A stretch of 64,000 nt of DNA, from positions 35,745,300 to 35,809,299 of the forward strand of contig OX465581.1 of NCBI GenBank assembly GCA_950022655.1. Reading direction: 5' to 3'. A model generated the notes under the pieces. That model saw only the letters and a list, made by a program, of their open reading frames with translations, was not told the DNA's origin and ran no database searches. This document shows positions 59,901-64,000 of this stretch, one piece after another. The translations under genes were made by a program, and so were the position numbers. How positions within the stretch are numbered: position 1 is the first letter of the stretch; every line of letters begins with the position of its first letter. The DNA comes from Alentia gelatinosa. Lineage: Eukaryota; Annelida; Polychaeta; Phyllodocida; Polynoidae.

Positions 59901-62003
59901 TTATTATTAGTGAATCATTATTAAAAGAACTGTGGAATCTACACATGAGGTTTCAAAATTACAACAACCAGAAATACAAGATTTGAAAACTGTTTACTAT
60001 GTGACTCTATTGTTATATTACTTATGCTTAACCCTGACAAATACCACCCCACCCAACCCAAAAAAGGAAAACAAAAGAAATTAATTCACTCATAGTAGGA
60101 ATTAACCTAGTTACGTGATGCTGATGATATTCCAAAAATGTCTGTAAGTTTGTAGCTTTGAAGTGGTACTGATCTTAACTGAGAAAAAATACGAAATACA
60201 TACGAACTTATCAAATTCTTTAAAGCCTTTAATTTGCATTTACGCTAAATCAAACCCCAAAACAAGCAACAAGTAATATTTAGAAAAAACGAAGATGACA
60301 TTATAAAAGTATACACTTATGCATCCATATTTTGAGAGAATGTTAAGGATTGTTAACACCAGAGTGTGAAGATAGTGCTGCCCCTGTGATTTATCATGTC
60401 TTTGGTATATTCAGGTGATTAAGGCGATTCGGGGGATGGAGTACAGTAAGAAGCGACTGCGCGCTCTTATCGACCAGTTGGTTGCCACATGCCTGGACAT
60501 CGACCCACAGCTGCTGGAAGGCTTGCCACGTATCCAGCAGGACCACGGTGCTAGCCACAGCCATCTCCAGCTGCTCAGCATGGTGCAGGTACACTCATCT
60601 TGTCAATTCCAGAACGTACTGTACACTGTACAAACGGATATCCATTCCATAGTTTAACAATAATATGAAGAGACGTCATGAGTTTGAGTCTGAGTTTATT
60701 TATGCCGCGCATTTTGTTGGCTCCATAATTTCACGAGTCGAAGACGAGTGACATTACGGAGCCAACAAAATGAGTGGCATAAATAAGCTCAAACTCAAAC
60801 GAGTGGTGTCTAGATTTTATCCTACCCCATTTCCAAATTATTTCAGTATTAGAAAGTAGTGGCATAAACAACACTTTATGTCACACCCATGACATAAACA
60901 AATCCCATGTTAAGCCTATGGCGTTTTTTATTAGGGGTAGGATAAGACACTTTACTCACTTTCTGTCTATTGGCCGTCAACCCCTGTCAGCGCTGAGCTG
61001 CGACTTGGGGTTTGTAGGATCGATTTCCAGCCCCAGCCAACCTCACCCCCAAAGCAAAGAGTATGTATCTCTGACTGTGGATGTAAAAAGCATCTCTCTG
61101 GTGCAATCAATTCCCAAAAATGTCAGTTAGGGTCAGGAAAAAAGTTGAACTATTTTCCATGTGGATTTTTCTTCCACAGAAAGACCGGGAAACCTTGGAT
61201 AATTTGTCCTTGCCGGCCATGGCATGGGGATGAGGCTCTGTGGGGAGGTTTAAATCACTGTTTTATTGGTGTAAGTGAGGCAGAATCAAAATTATTGGTT
61301 GAATAAATTACATGTACTGAATATGAAAAAGTGGAACTGACATCTCTGAATTCCACATCATTTTTTAACCCTTTCCCTGCAGTACCCAGTTCCCCTGCTC
61401 AGCATTACACGGCAGGCATTGCCTCCCCAATGACCCTGCTACGGCAGGCACCTTTTTGGGGAAATAGCAATGTCATGTGGAGTGTCATGTGATTTAAGTA
61501 ATTTACCTTGGTAACTGATCATATTTTACTATACCAAATCAAAGGTCAATATGGCTCTTATACATTGTCCAAATTTCTTTTAATTCAAACAATTATCTTT
61601 TTATCTATTGAATTTTGTATATAAGTATCAATGATTCTTCCAAGATGTCTTGAGGCATTTTCCTGCCTTAGCCAGGGGAATGCCTAGAGGCATCTTCCTG
61701 CCGTTAAAGGGTTAAGGTAGCATCGGCTAGTGTTAGAGGTATCATAGTCACGTCTTCATAATCTGAATTCCACATGAAAAACCTATCCACGTTTCCTCCC
61801 TGTCCCCACTTGATATCCCTGACTCTACATTCTGCCTTTCTTTTTCTAATCATTACCAGCTGTTAGATGAGCTAAAGCAGAGGGAGGGTGACTGCACCCA
61901 CCTGCAGGACTACATCAACACCCTGCTGCAGCGGATCCGGGAAGTGCGACCAGAGACACTCATCAGCATCATGGAGTGGCTGGACCGAGCCGTGCAGAGG
62001 TAG
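20028..62003 (+). CDS. ERC: ELKS/CAST/ERC family active-zone scaffold (18 coding exons, ~1178 aa; alternative short form ~1081 aa)
   Basis: Single invertebrate orthologue of vertebrate ERC1/ERC2 (ELKS, CAST) and relative of Drosophila bruchpilot. Coding exons: 20028-20987, 35267-35497, 36267-36413, 37235-37339, 38084-38239, 38997-39164, 39654-39821, 40273-40427, 41138-41261, 43024-43164, 43937-44136, 44630-44753, 48259-48390, 50839-50999, 53082-53232, 57102-57197, 60415-60588, 61860-62003, with an alternative last exon at 59086-59112. The N-terminus is Ser/Arg-rich and disordered (1-240). The family hallmark SMNSIKTFWSPELKKER is at 279-295, followed by about 750 residues of heptad coiled coil (Cast domain) including ELRIETQKQTLMARDESIKK and TELDRLLEILK. 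Family members scaffold the presynaptic active zone (RIM, Munc13, liprin, bassoon) and tether Rab6 vesicles at the cortex. All junctions are GT-AG with matching phases. Assignment to the family is certain. Confidence 0.96.
21637..21852 (+). repeat. family B MITE
   Basis: GAGCCTCATTTAAGC, CCATGGCCAAAATTGATGTG, GACAGTACATTTG and CCTGACCCCGAGTGACATCC follow family B order. Confidence 0.75.
23346..23400 (+). repeat. family D short repeat
   Basis: AAGNNAGTATCGGCTTGCCA to CAGGTTTCATTA. Related copies: 44475-44525, 48724-48772, 61714-61765, and reverse copies 34020-34098 and near 29750. The forward consensus starts AAGGTAGCATCGGCTTGC. Confidence 0.5.
23598..24010 (+). repeat. family C bipartite foldback element, copy 2
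   Basis: Palindrome 23605-23745 (GGACAGGCGGCCGTAAACCA; centre CACGAGCGCGAGTGAGTG) plus a second module whose ends TATTTATTATCCAT (23743) and ATGGATAATAAATA (23993) are inverted repeats. The best-preserved copy. Confidence 0.8.
24771..24893. repeat. near-perfect 122-bp palindrome
   Basis: ACCATGCTGTACAAGTCACA...GCTAATGTACCGTTTGTACG is mirrored to GCATGGT at 24893 with only 3-5 mismatches, around the core hairpin GGCGTTTACGCC. It would extrude as a long cruciform. Confidence 0.9.
24897..25094. repeat. second module adjoining the palindrome, TTTACTATATACCC inverted ends
   Basis: TTTACTATATACCC at 24908 and GGGTATATAGTAAA at 25080 are exact inverses. Inside is GTGTACGGACCAGTGGTCCGTACAG-like symmetry. 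Together with the neighbouring palindrome this reproduces the bipartite plan of families A and C. Confidence 0.7.
25105..25263 (+). repeat. family B MITE, 5'-truncated
   Basis: TTTGAACCTCCCCATCCATA, GCAAATTCCACTTGAAAAG and CCTGACCCCAGCTGACATCC. Confidence 0.7.
25678..25926 (+). repeat. family B MITE
   Basis: Full-length order of landmarks from TTTCCACTTTTCCATGGAAA through TGAACCCAACTTACATCACT. Confidence 0.7.
27060..27470. repeat. inverted-repeat MITE with poly-G/C ends
   Basis: TTTCATGTTATCCTTTAATA (27147) is mirrored by TATTAAAGGATAACATGAAA (27374). The outer arms are G-rich on the left and C-rich on the right, including a C16 run at 27406-27421. Confidence 0.7.
28467..28582. repeat. 116-bp MITE with ACTAGCGACTTCGTCGT termini
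   Basis: ACTAGCGACTTCGTCGT and its exact reverse complement ACGACGAAGTCGCTAGT bound the element. No coding capacity. Confidence 0.85.
28675..28927 (+). repeat. family B MITE
   Basis: Nearly complete copy, from CAGTTTCACTCTTTTTCCAC to TCTGACCCTATTTGACATGC. Confidence 0.75.
29892..29930 (+). repeat. CCCCCA-type microsatellite
   Basis: Short tandem tract of ACCCCC units. Confidence 0.8.
30450..30790. repeat. inverted element with CGAGTTCTCC-type end arrays
   Basis: Left end GGAGAATTCGCTCC...GTACTCGCCCC...AACTTGCCCC and right end GGGCAAGTTT...GGGACGAGTTCTCC...GGGACGAGTTCTCC are inverted, each built from several imperfect short units. Confidence 0.6.
32288..32500 (+). repeat. family B MITE
   Basis: TCATTTCCAGTTAATCATG, GAGCCTCATTTATGTC, CCTCCCCCACACACCCTCAG, GAGGCAGTAAATTTCACATG; the end is lost in a C-rich tract. 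Confidence 0.7.
32815..32906. repeat. GGGGCCATCC MITE, second copy with C20 run
   Basis: Right end GTACTTTATGGATGGCCCC is intact; left end GATGGACAAAGTACGTACGC is degenerate. The interior is dominated by a 20-base C run (32861-32880). Confidence 0.65.
35267..35497 (+). CDS. ERC: ERC coding exon 2 (aa 321-397)
   Basis: Acceptor TGATGTTTCAG, donor GTCAGT, phase 0 at both ends. Begins KYKSLMLQMEEELQAYK and ends RKTVDEMELRIETQKQTLMA, RDESIKKLLEMLQ, nearly identical to human ERC1 over the last 30 residues. Exceptionally conserved in all ELKS proteins. Confidence 0.97.
36020..36236 (+). repeat. family B MITE upstream of ERC exon 3
   Basis: Ends CATGACCCTAACTTACATCC, about 30 nt before the exon 3 acceptor. 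The CTAAC within it fits the branch-point consensus. Confidence 0.75.
36267..36413 (+). CDS. ERC: ERC coding exon 3 (aa 398-446)
   Basis: Begins SKGLVTSNIEEDRAEVERL (human SKGLSAKATEEDHERTRRL) and ends LIEQQNHELALLRE (human LLEQKEKENSMLRE). Coiled coil. Acceptor TTGTGTTGCAG lies about 30 nt beyond the end of a family B MITE. Confidence 0.96.
36472..36832 (-). repeat. family C bipartite foldback element, copy 3 (reverse)
   Basis: Second module (GATACAAAGTCCCCATTGAA, AAACTGTCAGATAC) precedes palindrome 36690-36830 (GGGCAGGCGGGTCTGTAAAC; centre CTCGAGCGTTAGCGAGTG), the mirror of the 6.4- and 23.6-kb order. Lies in ERC intron 3. Confidence 0.75.
36865..37091 (+). repeat. family B MITE
   Basis: Diverged copy: TTTCATTTTACCACATACGA through TCTAACCCCAACTGTCACCC. 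Confidence 0.65.
37235..37339 (+). CDS. ERC: ERC coding exon 4 (aa 447-481)
   Basis: Acceptor TCCAAACAG, donor GTTGGT. Encodes DFMKKQDESRKFQFELDKM and TEALQATIEAK, the latter matching human TKALQTVIEMK. Phase 0 at both ends. Confidence 0.93.
38084..38239 (+). CDS. ERC: ERC coding exon 5 (aa 482-533)
   Basis: Acceptor CTGGTTCAG, donor GTGAGA. DLHIQSLENEVKVVEDELL corresponds to human DSKISSMERGLRDLEEEIQ, and LKSQEKLFKAK to human YRSHSKFMKNK. Coiled coil. Confidence 0.94.
38560..38705 (+). repeat. family E repeat fragment in ERC intron 5
   Basis: AATTTCCTGGCGGAGAACGG and AATCACTCTGTGCCTTATAG match the 7.6- and 40.0-kb copies. Confidence 0.45.
38997..39164 (+). CDS. ERC: ERC coding exon 6 (aa 534-589)
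   Basis: Acceptor GTTGATCAG, donor GTAAGT. IENLKVELMRKDTELAALHA aligns with human IGQVKQELSRKDTELLALQT. Human ERC1 has about 28 further residues between this block and the preceding exon, with no counterpart found here. Confidence 0.95.
39395..39610 (+). repeat. family A bipartite element, 5'-truncated
   Basis: GGGGATGACGTCACAAATGT, GGTGAGATAAAATCTGAACT and the palindrome around TTGGCTCTGCCGCATGAG. Lies in ERC intron 6, close to exon 7. Confidence 0.75.
39654..39821 (+). CDS. ERC: ERC coding exon 7 (aa 590-645)
   Basis: LETMRSRLDEKDALIDKKGK to HMDIKDRKINVFQRK, corresponding to human LRLRLEEKETMLNKKTKQ to MLDVKERKVNVLQKK. Acceptor TCGCTGTAG, donor GTAACT. A truncated family A MITE ends about 45 nt upstream. 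Confidence 0.95.
39915..40130 (+). repeat. family E interspersed repeat
   Basis: AAAGGGTTTTAGCCTTGTCA, CCTGGCGGATGATGGCGGAA and AATCACTCTGTGCCC; the counterpart of 7515-7735. Confidence 0.55.
40273..40427 (+). CDS. ERC: ERC coding exon 8 (aa 646-697)
   Basis: Acceptor CTACCACCAG, donor GTGAGA, phase 0 in and 2 out. MDNLEELLRDKDGQLTLLKQ and SSLEEQITEKEKQIER match human IENLQEQLRDKEKQMSSLKE and TTLEEALAEKERTIER. Confidence 0.95.
40855..41105 (+). repeat. family B MITE upstream of ERC exon 9
   Basis: GGCAGTTTTTCAGTTTTCCA to GCGACCCTCACTGACCTCCC, ending about 33 nt before the exon 9 acceptor. Confidence 0.75.
41138..41261 (+). CDS. ERC: ERC coding exon 9 (aa 697-738)
   Basis: Acceptor TTATGGCTATAG, donor GTATGT. 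Completes a split Arg codon, then LKEQRDRTDREHTEEMEML (human LKEQRDRDEREKQEEIDNY). A family B MITE ends about 33 nt upstream of the acceptor. Confidence 0.95.
41948..42323. repeat. piggyBac-like MITE (TTAA-flanked)
   Basis: TTAACCCATTCAGGGCG at one end and GGAAAGGGTTAA at the other. Internal tandem units of GGGCGAAAATGCCTACAGGC with ATTATGTACACAGG occur three times near the left end, and an inverse copy lies near the right end. Confidence 0.7.
42535..42750 (+). repeat. family B MITE
   Basis: GTGAGCCTCATTCACACCAA, GGCTTCAACCTCCCCACACA, GAGGCAGTCAATTCCACACT. Confidence 0.75.
42758..43012 (+). repeat. family B MITE directly upstream of ERC exon 10
   Basis: From GAGATGGCAGTTTTCCACTT to CTGAACCCAACTGACAGCCC; its last base is about 11 nt from the exon. 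Lies in tandem with the preceding copy. Confidence 0.8.
43024..43164 (+). CDS. ERC: ERC coding exon 10 (aa 739-785)
   Basis: Acceptor ATTTGACAG, donor GTAAGA. NNVLELREEATELRSEKIR then RISQLELTLSQKSADIQQL, aligned with human SRLKTLEIALEQKKEECLKM. Only 11 nt separate this exon from the end of a family B MITE, so its pyrimidine tract and branch point probably lie in the element. Confidence 0.93.
43937..44136 (+). CDS. ERC: ERC coding exon 11 (aa 786-852)
   Basis: Acceptor ATTTCATCAG, donor GTGAGT, phase 0 in and 2 out. Contains TELDRLLEILKQMEDEKHEK and DKHIKDLQE, almost identical to human AEVDRLLEILKEVENEKNDK and DKKIAELER. Confidence 0.97.
44165..44417 (+). repeat. family B MITE downstream of ERC exon 11
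   Basis: TTCTTTTCCAGTTTATAAC, GAACCTCCCCCACAGACCTT, CCTGACCCTAACTAATATCC. Confidence 0.75.
44630..44753 (+). CDS. ERC: ERC coding exon 12 (aa 852-893)
   Basis: Acceptor TTTTTCCAG, donor GTATGC. QVKENKTKAGTLRRSQQ then KSAQMLEEARKRQEE, matching human KKKSAQMLEEARRREDN. Confidence 0.95.
44754..48258 (+). other. ERC: ERC intron 12 (3.5 kb)
   Basis: No gene or clear repeat. Contains the candidate microexon at 46702-46737 and a CTG/CCG-rich stretch just before it. Confidence 0.6.
46702..46737 (+). CDS. ERC: candidate ERC alternative 36-nt microexon
   Basis: A pyrimidine-rich tract ending TTTTCCCGCGCAG is followed by 36 nt open in phase 0 (EAGQIEAANNLW) and a possible donor GTAATC. Both flanking exons are phase 0, so inclusion would keep the frame. 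It sits where vertebrate ERC transcripts are known to vary in length. The sequence itself has no recognised homologue. Confidence 0.25.
48259..48390 (+). CDS. ERC: ERC coding exon 13 (aa 894-937)
   Basis: Acceptor TGATTTATAG, donor GTGCGT. RIEELEEALRESVKITAQRE and MVMAEQQ match human RIEELEEALRESVQITAERE and MVLAQEE almost residue for residue. Confidence 0.97.
48789..48958. repeat. pogo/Tigger-type MITE
   Basis: TACAGTAGAACCCCGCCTAA at one end and GCGGGATACTACTGTA at the other, with internal CGCGTAAGCGGACACC repeats. A non-autonomous relative of the 9.1-10.5 kb element. Confidence 0.75.
49022..49322 (+). repeat. family A bipartite element
   Basis: TTTATCTCACACCTG...TAGTGGTGAGATTAGAT module, then a palindrome with arms GATCCGCACTCGATCCATAG / TACGGATCTCGATGCAGTTC around CACTCGGTTTCGCCTTGTGG. 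Confidence 0.8.
50839..50999 (+). CDS. ERC: ERC coding exon 14 (aa 938-991)
   Basis: Acceptor TATGTTTACAG, donor GTAAGT, phase 0 in and 2 out. MKQLTNDLESMKHEG then SERRKQLEGLYEMK, aligned with human VKQELESMKAK and AERRKHLEEVLEMK. Confidence 0.95.
51030..52690 (+). repeat. two-unit direct duplication in ERC intron 14
   Basis: 51048-51420 and 51715-52075 repeat in order, including TTTGTAGTCACAGGTC, CATATTTCTACCCCTTAAAC, TGGAATTTTCNAAGTAGATT, and AGTGAGCATTGGTGTAACAT. Further blocks (TAACTAAGTAGAGATAGGAA at 51586) recur at 52592. Each unit opens with a poly-G run. Confidence 0.85.
53082..53232 (+). CDS. ERC: ERC coding exon 15 (aa 991-1041)
   Basis: Acceptor TTTCTCTCCAG, donor GTAAGT. QEAIVAAISEKDAHIALLEM (human QEALLAAISEKDANIALLEL), a short Pro-rich break, then NKEKDKLQEQLKEL (human KREKDRLVQQLKQQ). 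Last uninterrupted coiled coil. Confidence 0.97.
53838..54318. repeat. foldback element with GTCAACTCGT end arrays
   Basis: The left end holds at least four GTCAA(C/T)TCG-type units after CTAGCATGAATGCTAG. The right end holds five inverted units (ACGAGTTGACTAAGGG, ACGAGTTGACCA) and closes at CACTAGCATA. The ~300-base centre is unremarkable. Confidence 0.8.
54548..54905. repeat. element with CCGAGTTC-type end arrays enclosing a telomere-like block
   Basis: The left end carries GGTACCACTACGGACTCGGC, the right end three inverted units GGTACCGAGTTC. The centre contains GC-rich CCGCCCG tracts and the telomere-like block. Confidence 0.6.
54691..54775 (+). repeat. interstitial telomere-like (CCCTAA)n block
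   Basis: About five exact CCTAAC units then degenerate CTCTAA/CCCTTA units, reading TTAGGG on the minus strand. Flanked by the inverted arrays of the enclosing element, so it need not mark a chromosome fusion. Confidence 0.8.
55380..57100 (+). other. ERC: ERC intron 15, 3' part
   Basis: Open but motif-less frames at 55.6-56.2 kb (e.g. NIWMHIAGSYKILSDHYPCV) may be an unclassified retroelement relic. The rest is AT-rich with nothing recognised. Confidence 0.35.
57102..57197 (+). CDS. ERC: ERC coding exon 16 (aa 1042-1073), branch point for alternative C-termini
   Basis: Acceptor TGTTTTTCTAG, donor CAG/GTGGGG. TQNRMKLLQNDDESGTNGS to KATPEQ corresponds to human TQNRMKLMADNYEDDHFKS to KPSPDQ. 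In human ERC1 the splice choice between the brain (b) and ubiquitous (a) C-termini is made after exactly this residue. Confidence 0.95.
57198..59085 (+). other. ERC: ERC intron 16, before the alternative terminal exon
   Basis: No element or gene recognised. Confidence 0.5.
59086..59112 (+). CDS. ERC: ERC alternative terminal exon encoding EEEDGIWA (RIM PDZ ligand)
   Basis: Acceptor GGTTCCTGTCTAG followed, in the phase left by exon 16, by EEEDGIWA and TGA. Human ERC1b and ERC2/CAST end DEEEGIWA, a PDZ ligand known to bind RIM1. Use of this exon gives the ~1081-aa presynaptic-type isoform and excludes the two downstream exons. Confidence 0.88.
   Translation, partial: EEEDGIWA
59303..59600 (+). 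repeat. family A bipartite element
   Basis: TATCTCACCCCTGG...AAGGGTGAGATAG module and a palindrome centred on AATCTCACACAGGTTTGCTT with TGTGAGATTA. Confidence 0.85.
60415..60588 (+). CDS. ERC: ERC coding exon 17, long isoform (aa 1074-1131)
   Basis: Acceptor GGTATATTCAG, donor GTACAC. VIKAIRGMEYSKKRLRALI then QLLEGLPRIQQDH is comparable with human IIQPLLELDQNRSKLKLYI and LILRGLTPP. Specific to the ERC1a-type C-terminus. Confidence 0.92.
60682..60955 (-). repeat. bipartite foldback element, reverse order
   Basis: Palindrome 60682-60812 (GAGTTTGAGTCTGAGTTTAT / AATAAGCTCAAACTCAAAC; centre CACGAGTCGAAGACGAGTG), then a module between TTTTATCCTACCCC (60817) and GGGGTAGGATAAGA (60935). Confidence 0.8.
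61115..61350 (-). repeat. family B MITE, reverse
   Basis: AATGTCAGTTAGGGTCAGGA, CCATGTGGATTTTTCTTCCA, TGTGGGGAGGTTTAAATCAC, ending GTGGAACTGACATC. Confidence 0.75.
61365..61715. repeat. piggyBac-like MITE (TTAA-flanked), second copy
   Basis: TTAACCCTTTCCCTGCAGTA to CTGCCGTTAAAGGGTTAA, with internal GGCAGGCATTGCC and AATGCCTAGAGGCATCTTCC symmetry. Confidence 0.8.
61725..61821 (+). repeat. family D plus 3' end of family B, upstream of ERC exon 18
   Basis: A family D unit passes into AATTCCACATGAAAAACC and CTGTCCCCACTTGATATCCC, the 3' end of family B, stopping about 38 nt before the exon 18 acceptor. Confidence 0.65.
61860..62003 (+). CDS. ERC: ERC last coding exon 18, FIP-RBD-like C-terminus (aa 1132-1178)
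   Basis: LLDELKQREGDCTHLQDYIN, TLLQRIREVRPETL then stop at 62001. Matches the human ERC1a end (LQDELEKGERDNAELQEFAN, AILQQIADHCPDIL), annotated as a Rab11-FIP-type Rab-binding fold. The N-Y-I-N-x-L-L-x-R core here is even closer to the FIP-RBD consensus. Acceptor CATTACCAG. Confidence 0.92.
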   Translation: MLDELKQREGDCTHLQDYINTLLQRIREVRPETLISIMEWLDRAVQR

Positions 62004-62700
62004 CTAATAGGGGGCGTTCTGGTGCAGCCTCTCAACAACCCGACCTGCTCAACTGTAGGCTCCACCAGAGGGCGTCCCGATCCAGTTTCCTACCAGGGGG
62101 CGACACTGTGCTGTTAAACGTCGCCCCGACCCAGGATCTGCCGAGCGACTCTACTCTACGGTCCGGTGGACTCGGACCCAGCCGCAAGCGATTATTATCA
62201 ACGGCGTAGCAGTTGCTGATGGACCCAGACCATCGGGGTTTCTTGCTAGTGTTAAGTATCAGATCCCTCTAATTAGCACGTGTTTTTGGCTGGTAAGTTT
62301 AAAGTGAATTCCTGCACCGGGGGTCTGCTGATCTGTGTGCTGATAATTGAGAACAGTGACTATGATTGTCTTAGGTAAATGTAAGGAAGGCATGACTGAC
62401 GAGGCCTGGAGATAAAGAAAACAAACTTGCAACAATTCTGAAGGGTTTTACGCTGCCTCAATATGATACATGGGCAAATTGTGTTCAAAACATAGTGCCT
62501 AGGAATTCTACCCGTAACATGAGTAATCAGTGCCTACTCGGGTGCCTCGCTAAATATACATGAAGGTAAAATAAGTGGAGGACTTTGTTTGAGACACTGG
62601 TTCTACTATGTCACTGAGCAAGCTGCTGAGAGACGTGAGGATGTCCTACGCCTTGCTACATGTTGAGAATGCGATATCTTACATTCCTCGTGCTGTTTGA
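62004..62700 (+). other. ERC: probable ERC 3' UTR
   Basis: Continuous with the stop of the long isoform. No intron signal or new gene was recognised, and no canonical AATAAA was found here, so the true transcript end may lie beyond the window. Confidence 0.4.
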
Positions 62701-62705
62701 ATACG

Positions 62706-63012
62706 GACGTGTATCTCACCCCTTGTACTTTTCCCCCCATAGACTTAACATTGGGAACCTGTACTCAATGCCTATGGAGTATTGTTTAAAAAAAACTCAG
62801 TGGGGTATGATGTGACAAATGTTAGGCAATTAGTCACTGATAGGGGTGAGATAAAATCTGAACCGCACTCGATCCATATCCCCTGAAAATACGCCATTCG
62901 TTTTGGTTTGCTATGTAATATTACTTGGCTGTGCCTCGTGAGACTACTCCACAACCAAATCGCATGGTATAGTTCAGTGACCACGGATCTTGATGCAGTT
63001 CATTCTCAGTCC
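62706..63012 (+). repeat. family A bipartite element
   Basis: TATCTCACCCCTTGTACTTT and GGGGTGAGATAAAATCTGAA bound the first module. The palindrome follows with centre TTGGCTGTGCCTCGTGAG. Confidence 0.85.
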
Positions 63013-63667
63013 CGATACGGCACTCTGTTATCTCCTGAAGGCTAGATCGTTCTGTTCAAGACTTACCAACCACACAACCATCTTCCAATCTTTACAAGCT
63101 GTGCTTTACTGTTCGCTTCTGAATCGTTGTTGTGCTGATGATTGCAATATCAGGAATGTAAAACATTTAAGAAAGAACAACTTTGATGCTTCTTGATCGT
63201 CCCTCTTAATGCCATGTGTGTCTGGTTACGCTCTCAACTAAAGTCGAAGATTGTGTTGCAAGGATGAGCCAGTATTAAGTATGTAATTGATGTCCATTTG
63301 GCTTCTATCTTAGCCTCCTCTAATCCATGTTATCTGGACGGTTCTATATCTTTTTAACTTTTCATTGATGAATTCTAATGACTAAATCTTAATGAATCTA
63401 ACCTCGTAATGTATAAAGATCATCCCACGAATGGTAAAGATTACTTATCTTTACATGACATATAGGATGGATTTACTGTGTACTCAATTCGCTTTGAGGT
63501 TTTTGCTCATGAGAAGTATCACTGCCTTAAGACAGTAGCTGTTAAAGATGTATGTAAATATGAACGGGAAATGCAGGCGTGAGTCACCCAGGCACTGTTA
63601 GACTGAGGAATTATGTATGATTGTACTGGTTCGGCTGCTCATAAGTTAACATTATCTTCTTTTAAAG

Positions 63668-63975
63668 TCCCTTTATCTCACCCCATTGTATTTTTTCCCC
63701 ATAGACTTAACATTAGGATTTCGTACTCAATGCCCATGGGTTATTGTAAAATTATACTCATTGGGTGATAATGTCACAAACATTAGCTGATTAATCGATG
63801 ATTGGGGTGAGATAAAATCTTAACTACACACGATTCATAGCCACTGAAAATACGCCATTCGTTTTGGTGCGCTACGTAATCTCACCTGACTATGCCTCGT
63901 GAGAATACTCCACAACCAAATCTCTTGGCATATGTTTAGTGACTTCGGATCTTGATACAGTTCCTTCTTATTATT
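63668..63975 (+). repeat. family A bipartite element
   Basis: TTATCTCACCCCATTGTATT, GGGGTGAGATAAAATCTTAA, centre CTGACTATGCCTCGTGAG. Starts about 650 bases after the previous copy ends, in the same orientation. Confidence 0.85.
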
Positions 63976-64000
63976 ATACGCATGACATAAATATTGTAAA

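Overview
This is a eukaryotic, intron-rich genomic window from an animal that is not a vertebrate. It holds two complete protein-coding genes arranged head to head. On the minus strand, 6044-18887, is RAD52 (homologous-recombination mediator and single-strand-annealing protein): 11 coding exons, 414 aa. On the plus strand, 20028-62003, is an ELKS/CAST/ERC-family gene (presynaptic active-zone and Rab6/exocytosis coiled-coil scaffold): 18 coding exons for a ~1178-aa form, plus an alternative terminal exon giving a ~1081-aa form. I chained both models by hand: every junction is GT-AG, the phases agree, and the joined proteins align end to end with the vertebrate families as I remember them. The two start codons lie about 1.1 kb apart. 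Human RAD52 and ERC1 are neighbours in the same divergent orientation at 12p13.33, so the arrangement looks ancient.

The organism cannot be fixed from sequence alone. RAD52 is absent from flies and C. elegans. The single ERC gene, the long introns crowded with short inverted-repeat elements, jockey-like and L2/CR1-like LINE relics, a probable DIRS-type fragment and a TTAGGG-type satellite block fit a marine invertebrate (cephalochordate, hemichordate or lophotrochozoan). That is inference.

Layout: 1-5.3 kb is retroelement debris (LINE 3' end, possible DIRS fragment, tRNA-derived SINE, minus-strand jockey-like RT/RNase H relic). 6.0-18.9 kb is RAD52, with introns holding foldback elements, a pogo/Tigger-like transposon and several MITEs. 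18.9-20.0 kb is the shared upstream region. 20.0-62.0 kb is ERC: a large N-terminal exon, a 14-kb first coding intron full of MITEs, then 17 short exons of the CAST coiled coil, with alternative C-termini at 59.1 kb (GIWA, predicted RIM-PDZ ligand) and 60.4-62.0 kb (FIP-RBD-like). 62.0-64.0 kb is probable ERC 3' UTR or flank with two more MITE copies.

Most of the remaining DNA is explained by recurring short element families. Family A/C elements are bipartite: a long palindrome with a CTCGGC-type central hairpin sits beside a second module bounded by its own inverted repeats. Family B (~250 bp, 14 copies) repeatedly ends just upstream of ERC splice acceptors. There are also piggyBac-like TTAA MITEs, pogo-type MITEs, and elements with terminal arrays of a CGAGTT-containing short repeat. 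No other host gene, CRISPR array or intact RNA gene was seen.
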